Positions 1-8,582 of a stretch of DNA of 64,000 nucleotides are shown piece by piece. Each line of letters opens with the position of its first letter. The stretch's first letter is position 1. Source of the DNA: Deinococcus seoulensis (GTDB taxonomy: Bacteria; Deinococcota; Deinococci; Deinococcales; Deinococcaceae); contig NZ_BMQM01000002.1 of assembly GCF_014648115.1 (NCBI RefSeq), forward strand, positions 124,001-188,000. Direction: 5' to 3'. The notes under the pieces were generated by a model. That model made no database searches. It was not told the DNA's origin and saw nothing but the letters and a program-made list of their open reading frames with translations. The translations under genes were made by a program, and so were the position numbers.

Positions 1-1004
1 GCTTCGTGGATGGCGAGGAGGTCGCCGGGGTGCGGGTCGGGCAGGCGGAGGTCGCGGGCGAGGAGGTCGCCGCTCTCGCAGGCGGGTCCGGCGAGGTCCC
101 AGGTGTCGGTTCCGCTGCGGTCCCAGAGGGGCGTGACGGGGTGCTGCGCGCCGTACAGCATGGGGCGCAGCAGTTCGGTCATGCCGGCGTCGACCAGCAC
201 GAAGTTCCGGCCGGTGCGTTTGGTGCCGACCACGCGGGTGAGGAGGGTGCCGGCCTGCGCGACGAGGTACCGGCCGGGTTCGACCCACAGCTCGGCGCCG
301 AAGGCCTGGGCGGCGGCGCGGGCTTCGCGGGCGATGCCGTGCAGGTCGGCGCCCAGGCCCCAGCCGCCCCCGGCGTCGAGGACGGCCAGCGGGCCGGTGT
401 GGGCGCGCAGTTCGCCGAGGCGGTGGAAGGCGGCGGTGAAGTCGTGCGCGTCGCGGATGGCGCTGCCGATGTGGACGTGCAGGCCCAGGGCGGTGTGCCC
501 GGCGGCGCGCAGGGCGTCCAGCACGCGGGGGGCCTGTTCGGGGGTCACGCCGAATTTGCTGCCCGCGGCGCCGGTGGCGAGGTGGTCGTGGGTGCTGACG
601 TTCAGGGCGGGGTTCACGCGGACCAGCGCGCGGGAGCCGGGGGGCAGCAGGCGGACCTCCTCTTCGCGGTCGAGGATGAACGTCGCGCCGAGCTGCGCGC
701 CGGTGGCGTACTCGCCGGGCGTCTTGGCGGGGCCGTTCACGAGGATGCGCTCACCAGTGGCGCCCACTCGGGCGGCGCGGGCGAGTTCCCCGGCGCTGAC
801 GCATTCGAAACCGACACCCTGGGCGTGCAGGCGGCGCAGGAGGGTCAGGTTGGGGTTGGCTTTCATGGCGTAGTACACGCGGGCGTCCCCGAACGCGGCG
901 CGGACGCGGGCCAGCGCGACGTCGAGTTCGGCGGCGTCGTAGACGTACAGGGGCGTGCCGTACGCGTGCGCGGCGGCGTGAAAGTGCTCCGGCGAGAGGC
1001 TCAT
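1..1004 (-). CDS. lysA: Diaminopimelate decarboxylase, 3' end cut by the window edge
   Basis: PLP enzyme that decarboxylates meso-diaminopimelate to lysine, the last step of lysine synthesis. The 334 codons present read as a fold-type III decarboxylase: the PLP lysine lies in YYAMKANPN (about residue 48), followed by HVHIGSAI, a glycine-rich phosphate loop (LDAGGGWG), EPGRYLVA and the C-terminal GPACESGD motif. Only the last stretch is outside the window. The start at 1004 is supported by a TACACT -10 box (minus strand, 1012-1017) exactly 7 nt upstream and no Shine-Dalgarno, which suggests a leaderless transcript. It diverges from mnmA. The family assignment is secure. Confidence 0.95.
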   Translation of the reverse strand, partial: MSLSPEHFHAAAHAYGTPLYVYDAAELDVALARVRAAFGDARVYYAMKANPNLTLLRRLHAQGVGFECVSAGELARAARVGATGERILVNGPAKTPGEYATGAQLGATFILDREEEVRLLPPGSRALVRVNPALNVSTHDHLATGAAGSKFGVTPEQAPRVLDALRAAGHTALGLHVHIGSAIRDAHDFTAAFHRLGELRAHTGPLAVLDAGGGWGLGADLHGIAREARAAAQAFGAELWVEPGRYLVAQAGTLLTRVVGTKRTGRNFVLVDAGMTELLRPMLYGAQHPVTPLWDRSGTDTWDLAGPACESGDLLARDLRLPDPHPGDLLAIHE

Positions 1005-1143
1005 GCCGGGAAGTGTAGCGGGCGGCCCGTGGCAGGGTGGGGGCCGGGTGGTGCGCTCCACACGGGCGCCCGGCGGGGAGCGGGCCGAATTGCCGCGCGC
1101 GTCACCGCCGACTCTGGGCGCCTCTGTTAAGCTGCGCGGCTGT

Positions 1144-2325
1144 ATGAGCGCACCCACCTCGCCTGTCCCTTCCGTTCCCCTTCCGGCTGCTCCTGTGGCG
1201 GGCGAGCGGGTGCTGTGCGCCATGTCCGGCGGCGTGGACAGCAGCGTGACGGCGGCGTTGCTGAAGGACCAGGGGTACCAGGTGGTCGGCGCGATGATGC
1301 GCTTCTGGCCGGACGACAAACGCACGGACACCTTCGACTCGTGCTGCTCGCCGGACGCGGCGTACGAGGCGCGGCGCGTGGCCGAGCAGGTGGGCGTGCC
1401 GTTCTACCTGCTGGATTACCGCGAGCAGTTCCAGCGGCACATCGTGGGGCCGTTCATCGACGAGTACAGCAAGGGGCGCACGCCGAACCCCTGCGTGAAC
1501 TGCAACACCAAGGTGAAGTTCGACGAACTGGTGAAGAAGGCGAAGATGCTCGGCTGCCGCTACGTCGCCACCGGTCACTACGTGAAGCGCGTGGAGAACG
1601 CGCGGGGCGAGGTGGAATTCCACCGGGGCGACGATCCCCGCAAGGATCAGACGTACTTCCTGTGGGGCACGCCGCGTGACGCGCTGCCGTACATCCTGTT
1701 CCCGGTGGGCGAACTGGAGAAACCGCAGGTGCGTCAGATCGCCGAGGAACGCGGCCTGCTGACGGCGCAGAAACCCGAGAGTCAGAACATCTGCTTCGTG
1801 CCCGGCAAGGTGCAGGACTTCGTCGCCGAGCACATCCCGCAGGCGCAGGGCTTCATCCGCGAGATCAGCAGCGGCGAGGTCGTCGGGGAGCACCTGGGCA
1901 CGCAGTTCTACACGCTGGGCCAGAAGAAGGGCCTGGGCCTGTACCAGTCGCACCGCGTGCGGCACGTCGTGCACCTGGCACCCGACACGAACACCGTCTG
2001 GGTGGGCGACTACGACGACTGCCTGTGGACCGGCCTGAAGGCGCAGAGTGCCAACTACCTGATCGACCTGGCGGACCTGCCCCACGAACTGGAGGTGCAG
2101 GTCCGTTACCGCACCGCGCCCGTGAAGGCCCGCGTGATCCGCGCCGACGAGAGCGGCTTCGAACTGGCCTTCCAGGACCCGCAGTTCGCGGTCGCGCCCG
2201 GCCAGAGCGCCGTGCTGTACGCCGGACCACGCCTGCTGGGCGGCGGGCTGATCGAGGACCACGTCCCCACCCTGCCCGAACCGAAAGCCCCGCCGAAGAA
2301 ACGTCCGGCGGTCCTGCTGTCCTGA
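1144..2325 (+). CDS. mnmA: tRNA-specific 2-thiouridylase MnmA
   Basis: Adds the 2-thio group to U34 of Lys, Glu and Gln tRNAs, using ATP and a relayed persulfide. The 393-residue protein has the PP-loop SGGVDSS at residues 28-34. Its two catalytic cysteines are in NPCVNCNTK (C117, nucleophile) and SQNICFVPG (C217, persulfide carrier), and the C-terminal beta-barrel domain is complete. The open frame extends upstream to 1003 but lacks homologous residues there, so ATG 1144 is the likely start. A Pro-rich N-terminal tail of about 20 residues precedes the PP-loop domain. The stop TGA shares its A with the ATG of the next gene, so the two are probably coupled. Confidence 0.96.
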   Translation: MSAPTSPVPSVPLPAAPVAGERVLCAMSGGVDSSVTAALLKDQGYQVVGAMMRFWPDDKRTDTFDSCCSPDAAYEARRVAEQVGVPFYLLDYREQFQRHIVGPFIDEYSKGRTPNPCVNCNTKVKFDELVKKAKMLGCRYVATGHYVKRVENARGEVEFHRGDDPRKDQTYFLWGTPRDALPYILFPVGELEKPQVRQIAEERGLLTAQKPESQNICFVPGKVQDFVAEHIPQAQGFIREISSGEVVGEHLGTQFYTLGQKKGLGLYQSHRVRHVVHLAPDTNTVWVGDYDDCLWTGLKAQSANYLIDLADLPHELEVQVRYRTAPVKARVIRADESGFELAFQDPQFAVAPGQSAVLYAGPRLLGGGLIEDHVPTLPEPKAPPKKRPAVLLS

Positions 2326-2750
2326 TGCTGCCGCTGGTGCGCCGGGTTCACACATCCCTGCTGGAACGGGGGGATTGCACGCCCGGCGAACTGGCCGACC
2401 TGCTCGACGGGTTGCGGCGGGAAGTTCAGGCGCTGCCCTTCAACCTCCCGGACGCAGACACGCTCCCCCGCGAGGAGTACCGCGACCTGCGCGCCCGCAT
2501 CGCCCGGGCGTGGCCGGAACCCGGCTTCTACGACCCGGCCACCGGACGCGCCCTGGGCCACTGCGACCTCCCCGCCGAGATCGGCGACGCGCTGGACGAC
2601 CTGACCGACCTCGCCCTTGACCTGGGCACCGCTCTCGCGCTGGCCGACACGGGCGGGGCCGATGCGCTGGCGTGGCTGCGCTTCTCCCACGACATCCACT
2701 GGGGCGACCACGTAAAGGACGTCACCCCTCACCTGCGCTGGCTGGGCTAG
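2325..2750 (+). CDS. DUF5063-like protein
   Basis: A 141-residue acidic, mostly helical protein. The C-terminal HWGDHVKDVTPHLRWLG region resembles the DUF5063 family; that is a family-level guess from memory, and no biochemical role is known to me. There is no signal peptide or membrane segment. It starts inside the mnmA stop (TGATG), so it is translated from the mnmA message. Its stop TAG shares the palindrome CTAG with the stop of the convergent phosphodiesterase gene. Confidence 0.75.
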   Translation: MLPLVRRVHTSLLERGDCTPGELADLLDGLRREVQALPFNLPDADTLPREEYRDLRARIARAWPEPGFYDPATGRALGHCDLPAEIGDALDDLTDLALDLGTALALADTGGADALAWLRFSHDIHWGDHVKDVTPHLRWLG

Positions 2751-3910
2751 ACCCGCACGCTGAGGACGGGCACCAGCATCTCCTCGGCGGTCCAGCCGCC
2801 GTGCAGGCCGAGCATGGGGGCGGGGCTGGTGGGGCGGCGGATGGCGTGTCCAGGGTGCGGGACGGCGATCAGGTCACCCACGCGCGGGCGGAAGCGGGGG
2901 TCGGCGTGCGCGGGTGGGCCGAACAGGCCGCCGGTCCAGGCGTCGTCGGCGGTCAGGAGGGTGGCGTGCGGGGCGAGCAGCGCCGCGATCTCGGCGTGGT
3001 AGTCGGAGCTGGTTCGCAGGTACGCGGCGCGTTCCTCCCCGGCGACGGGGCCGCGCAGGGCCGTTTTCATGACCTTCTTCGTGATGGCGTCCACGTAGCC
3101 GTCCGGGGGCTGGGGGCTCTGGCCGTGGTCGGCGGTGAGGACGACCAGCGTGTCCCCGTTTCGGGGCAGCGCGGCCAGGAGGTCACCGACGATGCGGTCG
3201 GTGCGGCGCAGTTCGGCGTGCGCCTCCGGGCTGTCGGGGCCGGAGCCGTGACAGATCAGGTCGTAGTCGGGGAAGTACACCAGCGTGTACGACGGCTGCC
3301 CCGGCTGGACGGTCGCGGCGGTCAGCTCTGGCGTTTCCTCGGGCTGCGCGTAAGCGTGGTACTCGGCGCCATCGCAGGCCCAGCGGGTCAGGACGCTGTG
3401 CTGGTACGCGGCGGGCATGACGACGTGCGCGGCCACACCCCGGTTATCCAACTGGCGGTACAGGGACGGCACGGCGGCCAGAAAGCCCGCGTCCTCCAGC
3501 GGGGCGTGGGTGTACACGTCGTACAGGCGGATGAGGTTCACGACGGCCTGCGCCTCGTCCAGCCACACGGTCAGGCCCAGGTACCCGTGCTCGGCGGGCG
3601 CGCGGGCGGTGTGGAGGGTGGTCAGGGCGGCCATGGTGGTGCTGGGAAACACGCTGGTAACCGGGCCGGGGGCGGGCGTCAGGGATGCCAGGGTGGGCGC
3701 GTCCCCGCGCGTGACCGCGTCCCGCAACTGCCCGGCCCCCAGGGCGTCCACGACGATCAGGACGACGTGCCGCGCGCCGTCCAGAGGCAGCGGGTGGCGG
3801 TACGGCGCGTGGTGGGTGGGCACGCCGTGGTGCGCGCCGAGCGTCGCGGCGAGGTTCAGGACGCTGCCGCCCGCGTAGTCGGGCCGGATGGCGTGCGGTG
3901 GCAGGTGCAT
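2747..3910 (-). CDS. Alkaline phosphatase superfamily nucleotide pyrophosphatase/phosphodiesterase
   Basis: A 387-residue protein of the metal-dependent alkaline phosphatase superfamily, closest in style to nucleotide pyrophosphatase/phosphodiesterases. Visible metal and catalytic motifs are VVLIVVDALG (first Asp), FPSTTMAALTTL (Thr nucleophile), PDYDLICHGSG (Asp and His) and VVLTADHGQ (Asp-His pair). The substrate cannot be read from sequence. No signal peptide is seen, so it is probably cytoplasmic. ATG 3910 was chosen over an upstream ATG at 3943 because a TATCCT -10 box lies 5 nt before it and the N-terminus fits. It is the last gene of the minus-strand run that starts at 6974, separated from its upstream neighbour by 46 nt. 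Confidence 0.85.
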   Translation of the reverse strand: MHLPPHAIRPDYAGGSVLNLAATLGAHHGVPTHHAPYRHPLPLDGARHVVLIVVDALGAGQLRDAVTRGDAPTLASLTPAPGPVTSVFPSTTMAALTTLHTARAPAEHGYLGLTVWLDEAQAVVNLIRLYDVYTHAPLEDAGFLAAVPSLYRQLDNRGVAAHVVMPAAYQHSVLTRWACDGAEYHAYAQPEETPELTAATVQPGQPSYTLVYFPDYDLICHGSGPDSPEAHAELRRTDRIVGDLLAALPRNGDTLVVLTADHGQSPQPPDGYVDAITKKVMKTALRGPVAGEERAAYLRTSSDYHAEIAALLAPHATLLTADDAWTGGLFGPPAHADPRFRPRVGDLIAVPHPGHAIRRPTSPAPMLGLHGGWTAEEMLVPVLSVRV

Positions 3911-3956
3911 GGGTGAGGATAGCCGCCGGGGTGGCCGGTCCACCTTGAGGCTTCGT

Positions 3957-4406
3957 TCAGCGCCTGCCGGTGCGCGGCAGGAACGCCCCGGTGTGCGCCC
4001 GGTACGCGGCGTGGTCGGGGTGACGTCCGGCCAGCGCCGTGTCCTCGATGCCTGCCTTGTGCCGCAGCAGTGCCCCGAGCAGGAGGGTGCCCGTCACACT
4101 CACCCGTCCGCCCCGCGCGACCGTCCAGCCGCCCGAGAGCAGGAGCAGCGCCGTGTAGATCGGGTGCCGCACGAGCCGGTACGGGCCGCGCTGCACCAGC
4201 GTCCCTCCCGCGACTGGTGTGGGCAGTGGCGTGAGGTTCCGCCCCAGCGTGCGCCCGCTCCAGATCAGCAGAGTCAGGCCACCGGCACCCAGCGCCGCGC
4301 CTGCCGCCTGGACGGATCGGGGCCGACCTCTCCCCCGTCGCCCGCCCGCGAGAATGACTGCCAGCAGGGCGAATTGAGCGGCGACCAGCGCCCGGTCGCG
4401 GTTCAT
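3957..4406 (-). CDS. Isoprenylcysteine carboxyl methyltransferase family membrane protein
   Basis: A 149-residue integral membrane protein with hydrophobic segments at about residues 5-20, 33-48 and 85-112. It carries the ICMT/PEMT-type signature YRLVRHPIYT, where SAM binds. Bacterial members methylate mostly unknown lipids or thiols, so the substrate is open. Only 1 nt separates it from the upstream dehydrogenase, so the two are co-transcribed. Confidence 0.85.
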   Translation of the reverse strand: MNRDRALVAAQFALLAVILAGGRRGRGRPRSVQAAGAALGAGGLTLLIWSGRTLGRNLTPLPTPVAGGTLVQRGPYRLVRHPIYTALLLLSGGWTVARGGRVSVTGTLLLGALLRHKAGIEDTALAGRHPDHAAYRAHTGAFLPRTGRR

Positions 4407-4407
4407 G

Positions 4408-5331
4408 TCAGTACGTGCGGCCGGCGGTGACGCGTCCGTCGGGTTCGTGGCCCTGTTGCAGGTCGATCAGGAAGTCGCGGGTCAGGTGCGCGCCGCGCCG
4501 GATCAGGTCGGTGGTGGTGCTGGCGATGTGGGGTGTGATGATCACGTTCGGGAGCTTCCACAGTGGGTGCGTGGCGGGCAGGGGTTCGGGGTCGGTCACG
4601 TCGAGGAACGCGCCGCCCAGCCGGTGTTCCTGAAGGGCCTGCACGAGGTCGTCCGTGACGATCAGGTTGCCGCGCCCGACGTTCATGAGCCACGCGTCGG
4701 GTTTCAGGAGGGCCAGGGTGTCGGCGTTCACGACGCCGCGCGTGTCGGGGGTGCTGGGGAGCAGCAGCACGACCCAGTCGGCGGCGCGCAGCAGCTCGTC
4801 GCGTTCGTCGGTGGGGGTGGTGCTGCGGATGCCGCGCACGTGCGCGCCGTGCGGGGCGAGGAGTTCCTCGAGGTTCCGGCCGATGTGCCCGTAGCCCCAC
4901 AGGACGATGTTCAGGCCGTCCAGGGTGCCCAGGCGGGAGTCGGTGGGCAGGGCGGGACTGGCCCACTGGGCGCGGCCCTGCGCGTCCCGGAAGGCGTGCA
5001 GGCCGCGCGCGGCGGCGAGCATGCCGGTCAGGGCGTGCACGGCGACGGCGCGGTCGTGCAGGCGGCTGGCGTTGAACAGGGCCACGCCGTCTGGCAGGCG
5101 GCCCTGTACGTGGTCGATGCCGGCGGTCAGGGTCAGCACCCATTTCAGGCCCGGCACCTGTAGCAGGCGTTCGCGGGTCTGCGGGCCGGTCATCCACAGG
5201 ACCACGCCGTCGGCCGGGCCGTCCGGGACGTGCGCGCGGTCGTAGTGGTCGAGGGTGACGCCGGGCACGCCTCCCTCGTCGGGCTGGCTCAGGGCGCGGA
5301 AGTCGGGCAGGTCTGGCAGCAGGACACGCAT
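4408..5331 (-). CDS. D-isomer-specific 2-hydroxyacid dehydrogenase
   Basis: A 307-residue NAD(P)-dependent oxidoreductase of the glyoxylate/hydroxypyruvate reductase type. The Rossmann motif is WGYGHIGRNLEELL. The catalytic triad is visible as Arg in MNVGRGNLI, Glu in DVTDPEPLP and His in NVIITPHIAS. The substrate is not predictable; hydroxypyruvate, glyoxylate and other 2-keto acids are possible. It starts 7 nt after the GNAT stop and is followed after 1 nt by the methyltransferase. An AATAAT box overlapping the GNAT stop codon, 6 nt before the ATG, could give an internal leaderless start. Confidence 0.92.
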   Translation of the reverse strand: MRVLLPDLPDFRALSQPDEGGVPGVTLDHYDRAHVPDGPADGVVLWMTGPQTRERLLQVPGLKWVLTLTAGIDHVQGRLPDGVALFNASRLHDRAVAVHALTGMLAAARGLHAFRDAQGRAQWASPALPTDSRLGTLDGLNIVLWGYGHIGRNLEELLAPHGAHVRGIRSTTPTDERDELLRAADWVVLLLPSTPDTRGVVNADTLALLKPDAWLMNVGRGNLIVTDDLVQALQEHRLGGAFLDVTDPEPLPATHPLWKLPNVIITPHIASTTTDLIRRGAHLTRDFLIDLQQGHEPDGRVTAGRTY

Positions 5332-5338
5332 ACCTGCA

Positions 5339-5929
5339 TTATTCCCCTTCGGGCGTGGACGGGTCCGGTGCCCCCTGGAGGGCGTCTGTCTGGAGGGCCA
5401 GCCATTCGCTGCGGGTGAGTTCCATGTGCACGTCGGTGCGGCCCTGCCGTTCGGTGCGGCCGACCTCGCGGAAGCCGCAGGCGAGGAAGGCCCGCTGCGC
5501 GCGGCGGTTGTGGCCGAAGGTGGTCAGGCGGATGCGGGACAGCGGGAAGTCCCGTTCCCGGAACGCCCAGTGCAGCAGGGCCTGCACGGCCTGCCGTCCG
5601 TACCCGCGTCCCCACAGGTCGGGGTAGCCGATCATGACGCCCAGCGTGCCGGTCGTGGCGCTCAGGGGGGGTGGGGGGCGCAGGTCGTACAGTTCGGCGC
5701 TGCCGATCAGGCGGCCGTGTTCGTCCATGACGCCGAAGCCGTGGCGTTCGCCGGTGCGTTCCTCGTCCTGCATGACGCGCCGGAACAGCCATTCGGGCAT
5801 GCGGATGGGTTTGGCGTCGTTCCAGTCGGCCAGTTCGCGGCTGCGGAAGAAGGAGTGCAGGGTGCGCCATTCGGGCGGCGTGAAGTCCAGCAGGGGTTTG
5901 AGGGTGACGTGCGCTGAGAGGTCGGTCAT
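5339..5929 (-). CDS. GNAT-family N-acetyltransferase, RimJ/RimL-like
   Basis: A 196-residue acetyl-CoA-dependent acetyltransferase. The acetyl-CoA site is the GYPDLWGRGYG motif near residue 112, and the fold closes with NRRAQRAFLACGFREVGR. This pattern is typical of RimJ/RimL/SpeG relatives. The acceptor is unknown. It sits 4 nt after the CysQ-like gene, within the minus-strand operon. Confidence 0.88.
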   Translation of the reverse strand: MTDLSAHVTLKPLLDFTPPEWRTLHSFFRSRELADWNDAKPIRMPEWLFRRVMQDEERTGERHGFGVMDEHGRLIGSAELYDLRPPPPLSATTGTLGVMIGYPDLWGRGYGRQAVQALLHWAFRERDFPLSRIRLTTFGHNRRAQRAFLACGFREVGRTERQGRTDVHMELTRSEWLALQTDALQGAPDPSTPEGE

Positions 5930-5933
5930 GCGT

Positions 5934-6974
5934 TCAGGGCTGGGCGGTAACCGGGGCGACGGTGCCCAGGGCGCGCGTCACGTCCCGCGTGAGGCGGTCG
6001 AGGTGGAAGGCGTCCCCCTCGGCGCGCTGCACCTGCCTGGTGTCGGGGTTCACGACCAGCAGGGCCAGCAGGTGCCCGTCGGCGTGGCGGACATTCACGC
6101 CGGGGTGCCCCTGGAGTGCCGCGCGGTCGGCGGGGTTCAGGGTGGCCCAGGCGGGTTCGTGGGCCTGCACGCCCAGGTGCGCGGTGGGCAGGTGCAGGGC
6201 GCGCAGTTGTTCGGCGAGCCACGCGGTCGCCTGCGGTTGCCCGCCGATCAATCCCTGTTCCACGTGCGGGCGCGGCTGGTTGTACGTGATGGCGCGCCCG
6301 TCGCGGCGGGTCAGGTTGCCCCCGGCGGCGCGCAGCAGGGCGTGCCCGGCGGCGATGTCCCACTCGCTGCGGGGGGACATGGTGAAGGTCGCGTCGGCCT
6401 GCGCGGCGGCAATCCGGGCGAGTTTCAGGGCGATGCTGCCGCTGGGTTTCATGCCGCTCAGGGGGGTGGCGTGCAGTTCGCGGCTGTGTTCGGTGTCCGA
6501 CACGGCCACGCGCCAGTCCGGGCCGCGGCTGGGGGCGGCGACGGGCTGGCCGTTCAGGAACGCGCCCTGCCCCACGACACCCGTGAACAGTTCGTCGGTT
6601 TCCGGGGCGTACACGACGCCCAGCACGGGCTGCCCGCCCACGGCGAGGCCGATGCTGACGCAGTAGTCCGGCAGACCCGTGGAGTACTCCTTGGTGCCGT
6701 CGATGGGGTCCACGATCCACACGCGGTCGTGGTTCAGGCGGGCGCGGTCGTCGGTTTCCTCCTCGCTCAGCAGGCCATCGTCGGGGAACGCGGCGGCCAG
6801 GGCGGCCATGATCAGCGCGGAGGCCTCGCGGTCGGCGACGGTGACGGGATCGTCGGCACTCGTCTTGTGTTCCACGGTGAACCCGGCGCGCAGGTGCGCC
6901 AGCAGCAGCGCCCCGGCCTCACGGGCCAGCGCGGCGGCGACCGAGAGTTCTTGCGAGAAGTGGGAAGCGGTCAT
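5934..6974 (-). CDS. CysQ/inositol monophosphatase family protein with an extended C-terminus
   Basis: Mg-dependent phosphatase of the FIG superfamily, probably hydrolysing 3'-phosphoadenosine 5'-phosphate or an inositol phosphate. Key motifs are LLSEEETDD (metal Glu), WIVDPIDGTKEY, and WDIAAGHALLRAAGG. At 346 residues it is about 80 longer than typical CysQ; the extra C-terminal part (after about residue 265) is soluble and ends in VTRALGTVAPVTAQP. The start at 6974 is fixed by a TATGCT box (6982-6987, minus) exactly 7 nt upstream. It is the first gene of the operon running down to 2747. Confidence 0.85.
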   Translation of the reverse strand: MTASHFSQELSVAAALAREAGALLLAHLRAGFTVEHKTSADDPVTVADREASALIMAALAAAFPDDGLLSEEETDDRARLNHDRVWIVDPIDGTKEYSTGLPDYCVSIGLAVGGQPVLGVVYAPETDELFTGVVGQGAFLNGQPVAAPSRGPDWRVAVSDTEHSRELHATPLSGMKPSGSIALKLARIAAAQADATFTMSPRSEWDIAAGHALLRAAGGNLTRRDGRAITYNQPRPHVEQGLIGGQPQATAWLAEQLRALHLPTAHLGVQAHEPAWATLNPADRAALQGHPGVNVRHADGHLLALLVVNPDTRQVQRAEGDAFHLDRLTRDVTRALGTVAPVTAQP

Positions 6975-7011
6975 GCCCCCGAGCATAGCGGTCAACCCCC
7001 CGAGCAGGCGG

Positions 7012-7764
7012 TCACGCCCGCCCGGACGGACCCAGGATCGCCGCCGACGGGCACAGGTCCGCCAGGACGCAGGTGTCGCAGCGGGGGTGGCGGGCCGTGC
7101 AGACCTCGCGCCCGTGCCGCACACCCGCGACGTGCAGGGCGGCGCGGGCGGCCCAGGTGGGGGGCGTGACCGCGTCGAACCAGCGCACCACGCGCGCGGC
7201 CGTCCAGGTGTCCGGCACCCACTCCAGCCGCCGTGCGAGGCGGTCCAGGTTGCCCTCGACCGGCATGGCGGCGCGGCGCAGGTCGAACAGCAGGATCAGG
7301 CTGGCGGTGTGGCGGCCCACGCCGGGCAGGGCTTCCAGGCGGGCGCGGGCGTCGGCGTCGCTCTGGTCGCGCAGGCCCTCCAGGCTCAGGGTTCCGGTGT
7401 CGTCCAGCGCTTCCAGCAGCGCGTGGATGTGGCGGGCCTTGCTGCGGTGCAGGCCGCCTCCCGCTGCTTTCAGGGTGCCCTCGATGCCGTCCGGGCCGTC
7501 GAGCAACGCCGCCTCCCAGCGCGGGTAGCTTTCACGCAGCGCCGCGTACTGCCGGGCGGCGGCCGCGCGGGTGTTCTGCTGACCCAGGACGGTGCGGATC
7601 AGGCCCGAGAGCAGCGTCTCCGGGCGGCCCGTGAGGGGGGCGGGACCGCCGGGCAGGTACTCGGCTTCCAGGCGGGCGCTGACCGGCAGGAAGGTGCCGG
7701 GCACAGTCAGAGCTTGCGGGGTGGGCGGCGCGGCGGGTGCAGTGGGCGGGCGGCGGGCGGGCAT
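7012..7764 (-). CDS. Endonuclease III-like HhH-GPD protein with altered catalytic residues
   Basis: A 250-residue member of the endonuclease III (Nth) family. The helix-hairpin-helix LPGVGRHTAS and the C-terminal 4Fe-4S loop with exact C-x6-C-x2-C-x5-C spacing are both present. Aligned by eye to E. coli Nth, the catalytic lysine is His152 (GVGRH rather than GVGRK) and the catalytic aspartate is Glu170 (PVEGN rather than AVDTH). DNA binding looks intact but the usual glycosylase/AP-lyase chemistry may be lost or changed. Deinococci are known to carry several endonuclease III paralogs, and this would be a divergent one. TAGCCT lies 6 nt before the ATG. Confidence 0.88.
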   Translation of the reverse strand: MPARRPPTAPAAPPTPQALTVPGTFLPVSARLEAEYLPGGPAPLTGRPETLLSGLIRTVLGQQNTRAAAARQYAALRESYPRWEAALLDGPDGIEGTLKAAGGGLHRSKARHIHALLEALDDTGTLSLEGLRDQSDADARARLEALPGVGRHTASLILLFDLRRAAMPVEGNLDRLARRLEWVPDTWTAARVVRWFDAVTPPTWAARAALHVAGVRHGREVCTARHPRCDTCVLADLCPSAAILGPSGRA

Positions 7765-7840
7765 CCGCGCAGGCTAGCGGCGCGGCGGGCCGGGAACCGT
7801 GCGCGTGGGTGCCGTTCAGGGCCGGACGGGACGGGCCGCA

Positions 7841-7873
7841 GAAAGCCCCCGGACCGGGCTTCGGACGGGGGCT
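7841..7873 (-). terminator. Intrinsic terminator after dedA-like gene
   Basis: An 8-bp GC stem (7844-7851 with 7866-7873) is followed on the minus strand by TTTC. It lies 24 nt past the DedA-like stop. Confidence 0.65.
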
Positions 7874-7896
7874 GGGGGGGTGCGGGAGGGTGGACT

Positions 7897-8484
7897 TCAG
7901 GCGCGGCGGGCCTGAACGACCTTGAAGATGATGGGAATGACGCTCACCACGACCACGCCGCCCACGATGATCAGGATGTACCGGTCGAGGTTGGGGATCA
8001 GGCCGCCCAGGTAGTAGCCCAGTGCGGGCACGCTGACGCCCCACAGGACCGCGCCGACGATGTTGTACAGGTTGAACAGGCCCAGCGGCATGCGGCTCAC
8101 GCCGGCCATGGTGGGCACCAGGGTCCGCACGACCGGCACGAAGCGCGCCAGGATCACGGCCAGCCAGCCGTAACGCTGGAAGAACAACTCCGAGCGGGTG
8201 ATGTACTCGGGCTTGAAGAACTTCGCGTTCTGCTGCGAGAAGATGCCCCGCCCGAACCGGTGCCCGATCCAGTACCCGACGACGCACCCGACGAACGCGC
8301 CGACGATCACGGCGGCCATCACGCCCCCCAGGTTCAGGTCGCCGTTGGCGGCCAGGACCCCGGCGGCCAGCAGCAGGCTGTCTCCGGGCAGGAAGAATCC
8401 GACCAGCAGGCCGGTTTCGGCGAAGACGATGGCCAGAATGCCGAAGTACGAAGCGGAGAGGATCAGGGCGGTCAGATCGTGCAT
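7897..8484 (-). CDS. DedA family membrane protein
   Basis: A 195-residue inner-membrane protein of the DedA/VTT family, whose members take part in lipid-carrier recycling and envelope homeostasis. The signature LPGDSLLLAAG is replaced by the close FLPGDSLLLAAGVLA, followed by GYWIGHRFGR and FFQRYGWLAVILARFVPVVR, which contains the conserved arginines. Hydrophobic helices occupy the rest. ATG 8484 follows a TAGCCT box by 7 nt. It stands alone, with its own terminator. Confidence 0.93.
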   Translation of the reverse strand: MHDLTALILSASYFGILAIVFAETGLLVGFFLPGDSLLLAAGVLAANGDLNLGGVMAAVIVGAFVGCVVGYWIGHRFGRGIFSQQNAKFFKPEYITRSELFFQRYGWLAVILARFVPVVRTLVPTMAGVSRMPLGLFNLYNIVGAVLWGVSVPALGYYLGGLIPNLDRYILIIVGGVVVVSVIPIIFKVVQARRA

Positions 8485-8582
8485 GAGGCACAGGCTACCC
8501 CGCGCCGCCTGACGGCACCGTCATCCGCACGGATGATGAAGGGCCACTCCTGCCCTGCCCCTGTCGGGGGGCGCGGGGTGGG

